64,000 bases of DNA from positions 124,001-188,000 of the forward strand of contig CBDETD010000002.1 of assembly GCA_965242805.1 (NCBI GenBank), given 5' to 3'. Source of the stretch: JANQEU01 sp965242805 (GTDB lineage: Bacteria > Bacteroidota > Bacteroidia > Cytophagales > Cyclobacteriaceae). The notes beneath the pieces are model-generated. The model saw only the letters and a list, made by a program, of their open reading frames with translations. It was not told the origin of the DNA and made no database searches. Made by a program: the position numbers and the translations under genes. Shown here piece after piece: positions 17,393 through 25,944 of this stretch; position 1 is the stretch's first letter; each line of letters opens with the position of its first letter.

Positions 17393-19393
17393 ATGAAAAG
17401 GAATATCTTCACTTATAAGTTTGGATTATCCATTTTCCTAACCACATTCGAACTTGTCCTGAATGCGCAGCCTTCATTCCAGGAATTGGCAAGTGAATAT
17501 GGAATTGAGCACTATCACAGAGGGTTATATGGAGGAGGAGTAGCCATTTTCGATTTTAACAATGATGGATTCGAGGATATCTACCTGACTGGCGGTTTGT
17601 TTCGTGATAAACTGTACAAGAATAATGGTAACAAGACTTTCACCGATGTAACACTTTACTCCGGATTTGCCAGGACCTCACAGTTCAATACTTCATCTGT
17701 TTCCGTAGGAGACATCAATAATGATGGTTTCAAGGACTTGTTTATCGGTACATATCGAAATCAACATAACTTGTTATATCTCAATAATGGTGATAACACC
17801 TTTTCGGAAATCAGCAATGAAGCTGGATTGGAAAGGCATGAATGGGCCGTTGGAGGGGCCTGGGCAGACTTCGATTTGGATGGCTACCTGGATCTATACG
17901 TCATCAATTATGTTCAATCAGAGAGCCTGATCACGAATGAAGATGGACAGGTCACCGGATTTGATCATGACTGCTTCCCAAATCAACTATTCCTGAATAA
18001 TGGAGATCTTACTTTTACGGAGATCAGGTCATCGGTGATTAACAATTTTGGATGCGGACTGGCTGTAGCAGCTACAGACCTCAACAATGATTTCATACCG
18101 GACATTTATGTTGCCAATGACTTTGGCCAATGGATTAAGTCTAATGCGGTTCTAAAAAATAATGGTACAGACACGCTATTTCAGGATATTAGTTCAGAAT
18201 CGGGGATGGACGCTAAGATCTTTGGAATGGGAATAGCCGTCGGAGACTACGACAGGGATGGATTAAAAGATTATTACGTTTCCAATATAGGTTCCAACGT
18301 ATTGTATCACAATCAAGGAAACGGAAGTTTTCTTGACGTCGCTGATGCAGCTGGCGTTTCGAACACAAAATTCGGCGAAAAATTCGCTACCAGTTGGGGT
18401 ACAGCTTTTTTTGATTACGATCACGATGGATTTGAAGATCTTTTCGTGAGTAATGGGTTTGTTCGGGCGGCGGCTTTTATCTCCACCTCTATTCCTGATC
18501 CAAATCAGCTGTATCGAAACCTGGGTAATGGTACATTTCAGGATGTGGCTCCAGAATTGGGACTTGATAATGCTAATATATCCCGTGGTATGGCGGTCGG
18601 AGATCTAGACAATGACGGAGACCTTGATATAGTTGTGTCCAAGGTAGGGGATAGGGATTCCGTTGGAAACACATTGATCTTTGAGAATCAGTTACGCTCT
18701 GATCACCATTGGCTGGAAGTTAAACTAAGAGGGACACAAAGTAATTACGATGGGTATGGAGCGAATGTGAAGGTATATTTCGATGGAACAATATGGGTCC
18801 ATGAAATCGATGGAGGATCCTCACATGCTTCACACAATAGTGCACTGGCGCACTTCGGTTTGGGAGATGTTTCAATACTGGATTCTATCAAAGTCATTTG
18901 GCCGGGAGGTGGTGCTCAGATCTTTTTCAATGTTCCCACAGATCAATCCATTCTAATTCAACAGGACGAAAGTGATTATTTTGTCATGGGCTGCATGGAC
19001 CCCAGTTTTGACAATTATGATCCCGATGCCACGTACTCTTTTGGTTGTTACAGGGATGTTCCAGGATGCCTTGATCAAATATCCCCTCACTTTAATATCG
19101 ATGCGAACATTCCTCTTGAAGAATGTGGTGCAGAACCTTTGTCACTGTCTTCAGAATTTGTAACAGAGATCTACCCTAATCCATCGGACGACCGGATTAC
19201 TATTAAAATCCCTGGAAATGTGAAGGTGGAAGGATATCATCTTTTATCAATATCAGGGTCAGTAATCAATAGCGGTTCAATCGCTGGGGATACCTTTTCA
19301 TTGGAAAAAGGAAGATTAGATCCAGGGGTCTATGTTCTACAACTGTTTGTTCAGAATAAGATCAGTTTATCCAGAAAAATTATCTTCCGGTGA
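17393..19393 (+). CDS. CRTAC1-like FG-GAP/ASPIC-UnbV protein with T9SS sorting domain
   Basis: A 666-residue exported protein. The ATG at 17393 gives a signal peptide ending LNAQ; upstream TTG codons lie in the terminator. Repeats with calcium-loop motifs (DFNNDGFED, DINNDGFKD, DFDLDGYLD, DLDNDGDLD) form a propeller. An ASPIC/UnbV domain follows (about 430-520; DGYGANVKV, SHASHNSALAHFGLG, IKVIWPGG). Two short GC[ML]D.. repeats (GCMDPSFDNYDPDAT and GCLDQISPHFNIDAN) lead into a type A T9SS C-terminal domain of about 75 residues (IYPNPSDDRITIKIPG ... LDPGVYVLQLF ... RKIIFR). It is therefore probably secreted and anchored on the cell surface. It lies behind a terminator, so its transcription may be separate. 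Confidence 0.88.
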   Translation: MKRNIFTYKFGLSIFLTTFELVLNAQPSFQELASEYGIEHYHRGLYGGGVAIFDFNNDGFEDIYLTGGLFRDKLYKNNGNKTFTDVTLYSGFARTSQFNTSSVSVGDINNDGFKDLFIGTYRNQHNLLYLNNGDNTFSEISNEAGLERHEWAVGGAWADFDLDGYLDLYVINYVQSESLITNEDGQVTGFDHDCFPNQLFLNNGDLTFTEIRSSVINNFGCGLAVAATDLNNDFIPDIYVANDFGQWIKSNAVLKNNGTDTLFQDISSESGMDAKIFGMGIAVGDYDRDGLKDYYVSNIGSNVLYHNQGNGSFLDVADAAGVSNTKFGEKFATSWGTAFFDYDHDGFEDLFVSNGFVRAAAFISTSIPDPNQLYRNLGNGTFQDVAPELGLDNANISRGMAVGDLDNDGDLDIVVSKVGDRDSVGNTLIFENQLRSDHHWLEVKLRGTQSNYDGYGANVKVYFDGTIWVHEIDGGSSHASHNSALAHFGLGDVSILDSIKVIWPGGGAQIFFNVPTDQSILIQQDESDYFVMGCMDPSFDNYDPDATYSFGCYRDVPGCLDQISPHFNIDANIPLEECGAEPLSLSSEFVTEIYPNPSDDRITIKIPGNVKVEGYHLLSISGSVINSGSIAGDTFSLEKGRLDPGVYVLQLFVQNKISLSRKIIFR

Positions 19394-19397
19394 CTCT

Positions 19398-20603
19398 TTA
19401 CTTTAGCATGGGAGAAATCAGTTTAATGAATCGGGGCCGGTAAATGTGCGCGTTCTCCTGAATGTCTTTCCAGAAATCGAATGTGATCGTATTATAGCTG
19501 ATCAGTAATTCCCCTGGTTTTGAAAGATTTGGATGGGCTTTGGCATTGTAAGGCAGAATCCCTGGAGGCTCATTGTTCTCCGGAGTAACCCATATCTCAT
19601 TCAAAGGTCCAAATGGTCCTACCGGACTCAGGCCGACATTCATACCCACTTTATCTGAGATCCCTAATACTTGATAGATTAACAAAAAACGTCCATCCTT
19701 TAGGGGTGTTACGCTCAATTCATTGGAAACTCCAGTTGTGATAGCTTGTAGATCCAGAATATTTTCACTCCACACCTTACCCGTCCAATACCTCCATGTT
19801 TTGAAGTTCTCGAAATTTTTGGGTGTTGTCCTAGCTGCAACCAAGGACTTATCAGGACCTATACAACCATATACATACACATATCCGTCAGGGCTTGGAG
19901 CTCCTGCCCATTCCGTGTTCACAAGGATCCCAGCTCCCAGATCCCCCTCACCAATGCTATCATGATTAAAATGAAAAGGTGTGGTGAGTTGTCGGTACCC
20001 GTCGAAAGGTGGTCTTCCCGGGTTATCAATTGACAACAAACTCACGTTTGGAAGTACAAAATCAAAAACATTGGGCCCTGTCATTTCCACGTGATAGGCA
20101 AATAAGTGGAGCTTATTATCCAATTCTCTATTTATGAATCCATCTCCCAACCAATAGTACTGCTCTGGTCGGGAGTTGTCATTGTCAGGCACAAAAAACG
20201 TCTGAGGAATGCCGTTTTCATCTTCTTTGTAATGGAATGTAATATTTGCCGGATCCGGTTCCGTACCAACCATATATGCTACCGTATTATTGACCATAGT
20301 ATTGCCGGGCAGTGGTTTGTTGTCGACTACTTCGCCAATATATGTATCACTGAATGTGAGAAGTGTGGAATCGACACTTTTACTTTGCACATAATCTATC
20401 CCTTTTAGGGAAAAAGAAAAGATACCATCCGCCCCGAACCAACCTGATTTTCTGTAAAAAAGATCAGTCCATTCGGGAGCTGCTTCTGTTTTGTATTCAA
20501 AAGCATATGGATCTTGAGTTTCTTTTGGGGGAGTATCTGATTGATTTTGTGTACATGAGACAACTATCAGCGGTAGAATGAATAAGATTCCGTAGTTTTT
20601 CAT
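19398..20603 (-). CDS. DUF4185/DUF5005-like lipoprotein, putative glycosidase propeller
   Basis: A 401-residue lipoprotein with lipobox IVVSC (Cys17). The sequence GWFGADGIFSFSLKG followed by LTFSDTYIG matches the first-blade pattern of DUF4185/DUF5005 proteins, which are predicted five-bladed propellers related to glycosidases. Later blades carry YYWLGDGF, YVYVYGCIG and ISYNT. The same architecture is found in the adjacent gene, which starts upstream on the same strand and ends 10 bp before this one, so the pair is a tandem duplication in one transcript. No catalytic residue can be assigned confidently. A role in glycan breakdown is inferred from the neighbours. Confidence 0.7.
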   Translation of the reverse strand: MKNYGILFILPLIVVSCTQNQSDTPPKETQDPYAFEYKTEAAPEWTDLFYRKSGWFGADGIFSFSLKGIDYVQSKSVDSTLLTFSDTYIGEVVDNKPLPGNTMVNNTVAYMVGTEPDPANITFHYKEDENGIPQTFFVPDNDNSRPEQYYWLGDGFINRELDNKLHLFAYHVEMTGPNVFDFVLPNVSLLSIDNPGRPPFDGYRQLTTPFHFNHDSIGEGDLGAGILVNTEWAGAPSPDGYVYVYGCIGPDKSLVAARTTPKNFENFKTWRYWTGKVWSENILDLQAITTGVSNELSVTPLKDGRFLLIYQVLGISDKVGMNVGLSPVGPFGPLNEIWVTPENNEPPGILPYNAKAHPNLSKPGELLISYNTITFDFWKDIQENAHIYRPRFIKLISPMLK

Positions 20604-20613
20604 AATTAGAAGG

Positions 20614-21792
20614 TTATCGCCAGTTTCCCACCCTTACAAAATGGGGCCGGTAATTATCCGCGTTACTGAAAAGATCCCAAAAATTGAAACTGTTGTTGTT
20701 GTAGGAGATAAGAATTTCGTCGTTTTCCAGGAATTGGGGATGAACGAATGAATTATATGTGAAAATACCGTCACCCGTCTCCGGAGTACAATATAGGGTT
20801 CTCTGATTACTCCATGGTCCTTCCGGATTTGGAGCATCCCATATGTAAATTTCATCTCCGAAAGCAAAATGATGCGTGACCATGTAGTAGTGGCCGTTAT
20901 CCTCAAATACGGCAAACTGTTCGGAAACGTTAGGAACAAGACCCGCACTGGCATCGATATCAGTTACCCAACTGTTACCATCAAAAAATTCCCAGGGATT
21001 TCTCAGATCTCCATCAGCTGCTCTGGCCAAACTCGCCTGCTTTCCACCACCAGCCTTGTTTGCTCCGTAGATATAAATATATTCTTCGGATTCCATTACG
21101 CAGGAGCCATAGGCAATGGTAGGATCCGTAATACGGGTTTCAATACTGATCAATTCAAGGTCCGGAAGTGTAAAAAGTGCCAGATCAATGCTGGCGTATG
21201 CAAAACCCCACATTCCTCCCTCACCAGTGGATTTAAATGCTGAGAGCATTAACTGTAGTGTGTCATTATAAATAGTAGCATCTGTAGGCCAATACCACCA
21301 TCCGGGGGTAGACGGTGTGATCAGTGATTTTGGATCACCTGGAGTACCGCCATGCATAGTAGTCAACTGATCACCTTCTTGCAGCACAAAACTGTTATTG
21401 ATCAACCCAGTCCCAGGTCTTGATCGATCAGCATTTACAGTACCCAGAAATGTGTCGGCAAATATCCACAAAGTCCGCCCGTCAGGAAGCAATATTGAAT
21501 AGGTAGCATCACCACCTGTCCAACCGTCACCGTATCTTGTGAAAAGATCTATAAAGTATATATCCCTGGTAGTATTGAATGCAGAATCCCAGCATAGAGT
21601 TGGAGGTTCCGTCTTGGTGGTATCAGGGTCATCAGGTGGGTCTTCTTCTTTTTCTTTATCCTTCAATTTGTTGTAAGCTTCAGGATAAAAGGAGCCGGAA
21701 GTGAAATCGTCGGATTCGTCTTCAAGACACCCCACAAAGAAGCCTGATAGGGAAACACAAAACATCAACAAGATCGGACGCCACGAAACCAT
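20614..21792 (-). CDS. DUF4185/DUF5005-like lipoprotein, paralogue of the next gene
   Basis: A 392-residue lipoprotein with signal ending FFVGC (Cys22) and a charged linker (KDKEKEEDPPDDPDTTKTEP). The core starts with GDGWTGGDATYSILLPDGR and LWIFADTFLG. The second string is the clearest DUF4185/DUF5005-type mark, with the aspartate of the W.F.DT motif likely to be in the pocket. Blades continue with WWYWPTDATIY, YIYIYGAN and ISYNNNSFNFWDLF. The C-terminal IxIxYNxxxFxFWxxxxxNAxxYRPxFx pattern is shared with the downstream gene (19398-20603), which shows the two are paralogues. Substrate unknown. Confidence 0.7.
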   Translation of the reverse strand: MVSWRPILLMFCVSLSGFFVGCLEDESDDFTSGSFYPEAYNKLKDKEKEEDPPDDPDTTKTEPPTLCWDSAFNTTRDIYFIDLFTRYGDGWTGGDATYSILLPDGRTLWIFADTFLGTVNADRSRPGTGLINNSFVLQEGDQLTTMHGGTPGDPKSLITPSTPGWWYWPTDATIYNDTLQLMLSAFKSTGEGGMWGFAYASIDLALFTLPDLELISIETRITDPTIAYGSCVMESEEYIYIYGANKAGGGKQASLARAADGDLRNPWEFFDGNSWVTDIDASAGLVPNVSEQFAVFEDNGHYYMVTHHFAFGDEIYIWDAPNPEGPWSNQRTLYCTPETGDGIFTYNSFVHPQFLENDEILISYNNNSFNFWDLFSNADNYRPHFVRVGNWR

Positions 21793-21912
21793 ACTATTTG
21801 AACTTCAATATCATTACAAATGAAAGCATTTTCCGAATGATTGGATTGATAAAATCAGGTAATTCTACTCACGGGAATACTTGTATCTTTATTAGAGTAA
21901 ATCCAAAAAGAA

Positions 21913-22980
21913 ATGAAACTCGGATTAGGTCTCTATAAATCAGTTCTTACAGATGATAACTTCCGATTTGCACGTCAGGCAGGGGCAACGCATCTCGTGG
22001 TTCAACTTGTGGATTATATCAAAGGTGGCGATAGTCCTTCACTTACGAAGAATTATTTGGATGGATGGGGAATTACCAATAACGAAAACAAACCATGGGA
22101 ATATGAGGACCTGAAAGCCTTAAAAAAGCAAATAGAAGGTCATGGACTCACCTGGGAGGCTATTGAAAATTTTGATCCGGCACATTGGTTTGATATTCTA
22201 TTGGACGGCCCAAAGAAGGCTAAGCAATTGGAGAATCTGAAAAGGACCATTCAAAATATTGGGAAAGTCGGCATACCCATATTAGGATATTATTTTAGTC
22301 TGGCTGGAGTATGGGGTTGGAGTGCACGACCGACAGGAAGAGGAGAAGCTAACTCTGTTGAATTTGACGCCTCGGCAATCAATGTTGATCAACCGATCCC
22401 TAATGGCATGGTATGGAACATGATCTATGATACAAATGCCACTCATGGAAGCATACCATCGGTAACACATGAAGAGATATGGGGTCGATTGGAAGAATTT
22501 CTTCATGAGATAATCCCCGTAGCGGAAGAGAATAATGTTCGATTGGCTGCCCATCCCGATGATCCCCCTTTGCCAACATTGAGGGGTACTTCCAGGCTAA
22601 TTCATAAACCATCTGGTTATGACAAACTACTGGAGGTGATAGATAGTGAATCCAACGGTATTGAATTCTGCATGGGTACAACCCAGGAAATGGCTGAAGG
22701 AGATATTTACGAATGTCTTGACAAGTATTCTGAAATGAATAAGATCTGTTATGTGCATTTTCGAAATGTAAAAGGAAAGGTACCCCATTATCGTGAAGCA
22801 TTTGTCGATGAAGGGGACATAGATATGATCAAGGCACTTAGGATCTTAAAAAAGAATGAATTCAATGGGGTCATTATTCCTGATCATACCCCGGAGATGT
22901 CGTGTAAAGCTCCATGGCACGCAGGAATGGCTTTTGCGTTGGGTTACATGAAAGGCGCGATGCAGGCTTTGGACAGATAG
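21913..22980 (+). CDS. uxuA: Mannonate dehydratase (UxuA family)
   Basis: A 355-residue cytoplasmic TIM-barrel enzyme of the xylose-isomerase-like fold. It dehydrates D-mannonate to 2-keto-3-deoxygluconate. Family marks are LAAHPDDPP (metal-binding His/Asp), EFCMGTTQEMAEGD, CYVHFRNVKGKVPHYREAFVDEGD and GVIIPDHTPEM, in the order found in UxuA. The protein is shorter than the E. coli enzyme (about 394 residues), as in many Bacteroidota forms. It leads a three-gene run with 12- and 13-bp gaps (DUF4432 epimerase-like, SMP-30 lactonase). No uronate isomerase or fructuronate reductase is nearby, so the mannonate may come from mannose oxidation rather than glucuronate; that is inference. Confidence 0.85.
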   Translation: MKLGLGLYKSVLTDDNFRFARQAGATHLVVQLVDYIKGGDSPSLTKNYLDGWGITNNENKPWEYEDLKALKKQIEGHGLTWEAIENFDPAHWFDILLDGPKKAKQLENLKRTIQNIGKVGIPILGYYFSLAGVWGWSARPTGRGEANSVEFDASAINVDQPIPNGMVWNMIYDTNATHGSIPSVTHEEIWGRLEEFLHEIIPVAEENNVRLAAHPDDPPLPTLRGTSRLIHKPSGYDKLLEVIDSESNGIEFCMGTTQEMAEGDIYECLDKYSEMNKICYVHFRNVKGKVPHYREAFVDEGDIDMIKALRILKKNEFNGVIIPDHTPEMSCKAPWHAGMAFALGYMKGAMQALDR

Positions 22981-22992
22981 TACAATTGCTGA

Positions 22993-24087
22993 TTGTCAAA
23001 TGAGATATTTTATGACGAAATTGATTTTTCCGAATTAACCTTTATGAGTAACCAGAGATACCCCATCAATAAGTGCACAATTTCCGATGATTGGACCTAC
23101 AAGAACATGAAGGTTGTATATATGGAGAACGACTATCTACGAATTGGAATTCTCGTGGGTCGGGGCAGTGATATTTTTGAATTCACCTACAAGCCTAGAT
23201 CCGTTGATTTCATGTTAAGGCTTGAAAAAGGAATTCGTAATCCAAATGAAGACTTCTCTCAATTACGAAATACTGCAAATCAGATGGAGGATTACTACTA
23301 TGGCGGATGGCAGGAAGCACTTCCGAACAGTCCAACTTTCAATTACAGGGGAGCTGAACTTGGTCAACATGGTGAAGTGCACATGATACCATGGAAACAT
23401 GCGATACTGGATGATTCAGATGAGAAGGTGTCATTAAAACTATGGACAAGACCCCTAAGAGTCCCGGTAAAAGTTGAAAAAACGATTACTATGGTTCGAG
23501 ATAGTCCGCAGATCGATGTTCAGGAAAAACTTACTAATGAATCATCAACCGACTTAGATATCATGTGGGGTCATCATATTGCGTTTGGACTGCCACTTCT
23601 ACGGAATGGGGGCCATATTGAAACCAATGCGAAAAACTTCCTTGCCGAACCTGCTATACCGGATAATCGAAGATTTTTAGCTGGAGAAATGCAAAGCTGG
23701 CCCGTTGTTATTGGGAAAGATGGAGTTAATGATGACGCAAGTAAAATTCCATCGTCCGATGGGGATCATTATTCGGACCTGGCGTACTTGTCAGGATTTG
23801 AGGACAGTGCCTACTATACGCTGTGGAACGACACCAAGGACCTTGGATTTAAGGTCAAATGGGATCCCGCTGTATTCACCACACTTTGGTATTGGCAAGA
23901 GAGGTTTGCAACGCAGGATGCGCCATGGTGGGGGTCAGTTTTTGCTTTAGGGTTGGAATTTTGGACCTCAAAATGGACGGCAGAGCCTGAAAAAGCAATA
24001 AATGAAGGAGCGTGGTTGAAATTGAAAGCTGATGAGACTCTAATGACATCATTCTCAACGTCTATAGAAGAAAAATTGATCACCTAA
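22993..24087 (+). CDS. DUF4432-like aldose-epimerase-fold protein
   Basis: A 364-residue cytoplasmic protein. The layout resembles galactose-mutarotase-fold DUF4432 proteins: an N-terminal strand set with RIGILVGRGSDIFEFTYKP, a QEALPNSP loop, then GEVHMIPWKHAIL, MWGHHIAFG and a C-terminal LGLEFWTSKW. Members of this fold interconvert anomers or bind sugars; the exact reaction is not known. The start is ambiguous. TTG at 22993 gives 12-bp spacing to the previous stop, while ATG at 23044 would shorten the protein by 17 residues. An ATG at 23000 is out of frame. Its place between mannonate dehydratase and lactonase suggests a role in sugar or sugar-acid handling. Confidence 0.72.
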   Translation: MSNEIFYDEIDFSELTFMSNQRYPINKCTISDDWTYKNMKVVYMENDYLRIGILVGRGSDIFEFTYKPRSVDFMLRLEKGIRNPNEDFSQLRNTANQMEDYYYGGWQEALPNSPTFNYRGAELGQHGEVHMIPWKHAILDDSDEKVSLKLWTRPLRVPVKVEKTITMVRDSPQIDVQEKLTNESSTDLDIMWGHHIAFGLPLLRNGGHIETNAKNFLAEPAIPDNRRFLAGEMQSWPVVIGKDGVNDDASKIPSSDGDHYSDLAYLSGFEDSAYYTLWNDTKDLGFKVKWDPAVFTTLWYWQERFATQDAPWWGSVFALGLEFWTSKWTAEPEKAINEGAWLKLKADETLMTSFSTSIEEKLIT

Positions 24088-24100
24088 ATAAATCACTAAT

Positions 24101-24946
24101 ATGTCACTACTAGAAAAAGCTACAGTATTCGCCGAAGGACTTGATCATCCTGAATGTGTTGCCATACATCCCGATGGCAGCGTGTGGGCAGGGGGGGAAG
24201 CGGGCCAGATATACAAGATATCTGAGGATGGATCCAAAGTTGAAGAAATGGTTACCACAGGAGGATTCATTTTAGGTATAGCTTTCAATCCTGGTGCCGA
24301 ATGGCTGGCTATATGTGATTTGGGTAAGAAATGCCTTTGGAAATATCATTTGGCTCAGAATAAACTGGAATTATGGTCTGAAGGTGCTGACGGCCATCAA
24401 TTCAACATTCCAAATTATGGTGTATTTGATGGAAAAGGGAATTACTACGTCACAGAAAGTGGGGATTTCCGGAAGGTGACAGGGAAGGTACTGAAATATG
24501 ATGCAGACGGTAACGGTCAGATCTGGCATGATGGTCCATTCAACTTCACAAATGGTTGCGCCATGGGAAAAGGCGAAAAATATCTTTACGTTGTTGTATC
24601 ATTTATGCCGGGAATTGAACGGATCAGGATCAATCCGGATGGAAGTGCTGGGGAACGAGAGGTATATTGCACTTTACCTGAATCGGTACCCGATGGATGT
24701 GCCTTTGATAGTGAAGGGAATCTTTATGTTTCCTGCTATGCCCCTAATAAGATCTATAAGATAGCCCCGGACCGAACAGCGACTGTGTTGATTGATGACT
24801 GGGAAGCACACACGCTCTCCAATCCTACCAACATTGCATTTGGAGGACCAAATCTCGATCAAATGTTCACTGCAAATCTTGGGAGATGGCACGTTACCAG
24901 GATTGATGCAGGTATAAAAGGTTTGAAACTAGTGTCCCACCCTTAA
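24101..24946 (+). CDS. SMP-30/gluconolactonase family lactonase
   Basis: A 281-residue six-bladed propeller without a signal peptide. The N-terminal GLDHPECVAIHPDGSVW carries the metal-ligand Glu. TNGCAMGKGEKYLYVV carries the conserved Asn, and VPDGCAFDSEGNLYVSCY carries the catalytic Asp. These calcium- or zinc-dependent enzymes open aldonolactones such as glucono-, mannono- or rhamnonolactone to the acid. It is the third gene of the uxuA operon (13-bp gap). A mannono-lactone substrate would directly feed the mannonate dehydratase at the head of the operon; this specificity is inferred from context. Confidence 0.82.
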   Translation: MSLLEKATVFAEGLDHPECVAIHPDGSVWAGGEAGQIYKISEDGSKVEEMVTTGGFILGIAFNPGAEWLAICDLGKKCLWKYHLAQNKLELWSEGADGHQFNIPNYGVFDGKGNYYVTESGDFRKVTGKVLKYDADGNGQIWHDGPFNFTNGCAMGKGEKYLYVVVSFMPGIERIRINPDGSAGEREVYCTLPESVPDGCAFDSEGNLYVSCYAPNKIYKIAPDRTATVLIDDWEAHTLSNPTNIAFGGPNLDQMFTANLGRWHVTRIDAGIKGLKLVSHP

Positions 24947-24954
24947 CGGGGACC

Positions 24955-25944
24955 TCAATTCTTTTCAGGTTGTAATGTTGAACTCCATTGGAACGCAGGT
25001 TGGAATCTTGAAAAGGTATGTCGATAGACGCTATCTTCAATAATGATATTGGATTCCAGCCATCTGAATTGCCAGCTATAATCCATCCATTCTATTAATA
25101 GGATGTCTGGAAACATGATCGAAGAATAGCTTATATCCAGGTATATAAACTTGTTTTTATTGTTGATTATCAAGGATTTAAACTCATTTATGGAAGGCGT
25201 AAGTACAGAATTCTCAACCTGAACCTTATTATTGACAGAAAAGTAATTCGACAGCTGGGTATCAGTTATTTCATTGTCAGAAGCCTGCCCCATAAGACCA
25301 TTCAGAATAGTGATAGGGATGGTCAACTCATGCCTGATCCCTGAATTTGTGGCGGTAAAGTATGAACTAGTTAATTCTGAAGGATTATCAATGATGTTCC
25401 TTCCATACCTGAGCAGCTCAAATTGGGAATTATCATCCAACTCGGAATATTCCAGCAACACACGACCGTTTTCCTCAGCACTGAGGAAGGTAACTACAGG
25501 GATCTTTATTGATCCTTTTCCCATCTTTTGCTGGATGAATAAATTCGTCCAATCTTTTGGTAATCCTTGATATTCGAAATAATAAATGATCTCATATCGC
25601 ATGAGATCCATTACGTTAATTTTATCACTATCAATAGACCTATCATTTATTGCAATCAAATTTGCTTTTAGTGGAATTTGATCGCTGTCGAAAAGCTTGA
25701 AATTGTTTGTAATCAATCCCCCATGTTTTGAGGCGAGTGATCGCAATGTGTCCGAAGAGTAGTTGTACAGATCATCGGGCTGAGGTCGATGAAAATAAAC
25801 AAGGTCTTCCACGAGGATCTTGTACTGAATAGAAATTTTACCCTGCTCAATTTTCATATTCACCCAATTCAATGAAACAGGGTGTGACGATACACTGGAA
25901 ATGAACAGAGATGAAATGGTAATTAGAAAACAGACTTTTTTCAT
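24955..25944 (-). CDS. Exported protein of unknown function coupled to GH38
   Basis: A 329-residue protein with a signal peptide (about 1-20, ending SSVSSHP). I do not recognise a family. It begins SHPVSLNWVNMKIEQG and is rich in beta-strand-like hydrophobic/polar alternation, with no obvious catalytic motif. The ATG overlaps the stop of the GH38 mannosidase by 4 bp, so the two are translationally coupled and the product probably works in the periplasm beside that enzyme. The gene ends 8 bp from the convergent lactonase. The mature N-terminus vaguely recalls periplasmic regions of HupE-type proteins (short HP start), but there are no multiple membrane segments. Confidence 0.6.
   Translation of the reverse strand: MKKVCFLITISSLFISSVSSHPVSLNWVNMKIEQGKISIQYKILVEDLVYFHRPQPDDLYNYSSDTLRSLASKHGGLITNNFKLFDSDQIPLKANLIAINDRSIDSDKINVMDLMRYEIIYYFEYQGLPKDWTNLFIQQKMGKGSIKIPVVTFLSAEENGRVLLEYSELDDNSQFELLRYGRNIIDNPSELTSSYFTATNSGIRHELTIPITILNGLMGQASDNEITDTQLSNYFSVNNKVQVENSVLTPSINEFKSLIINNKNKFIYLDISYSSIMFPDILLIEWMDYSWQFRWLESNIIIEDSVYRHTFSRFQPAFQWSSTLQPEKN

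Noticed and set aside
23000..23041. ATG at 23000 as the start of the DUF4432-like gene
   Set aside because: It is in another frame and stops after 13 codons.
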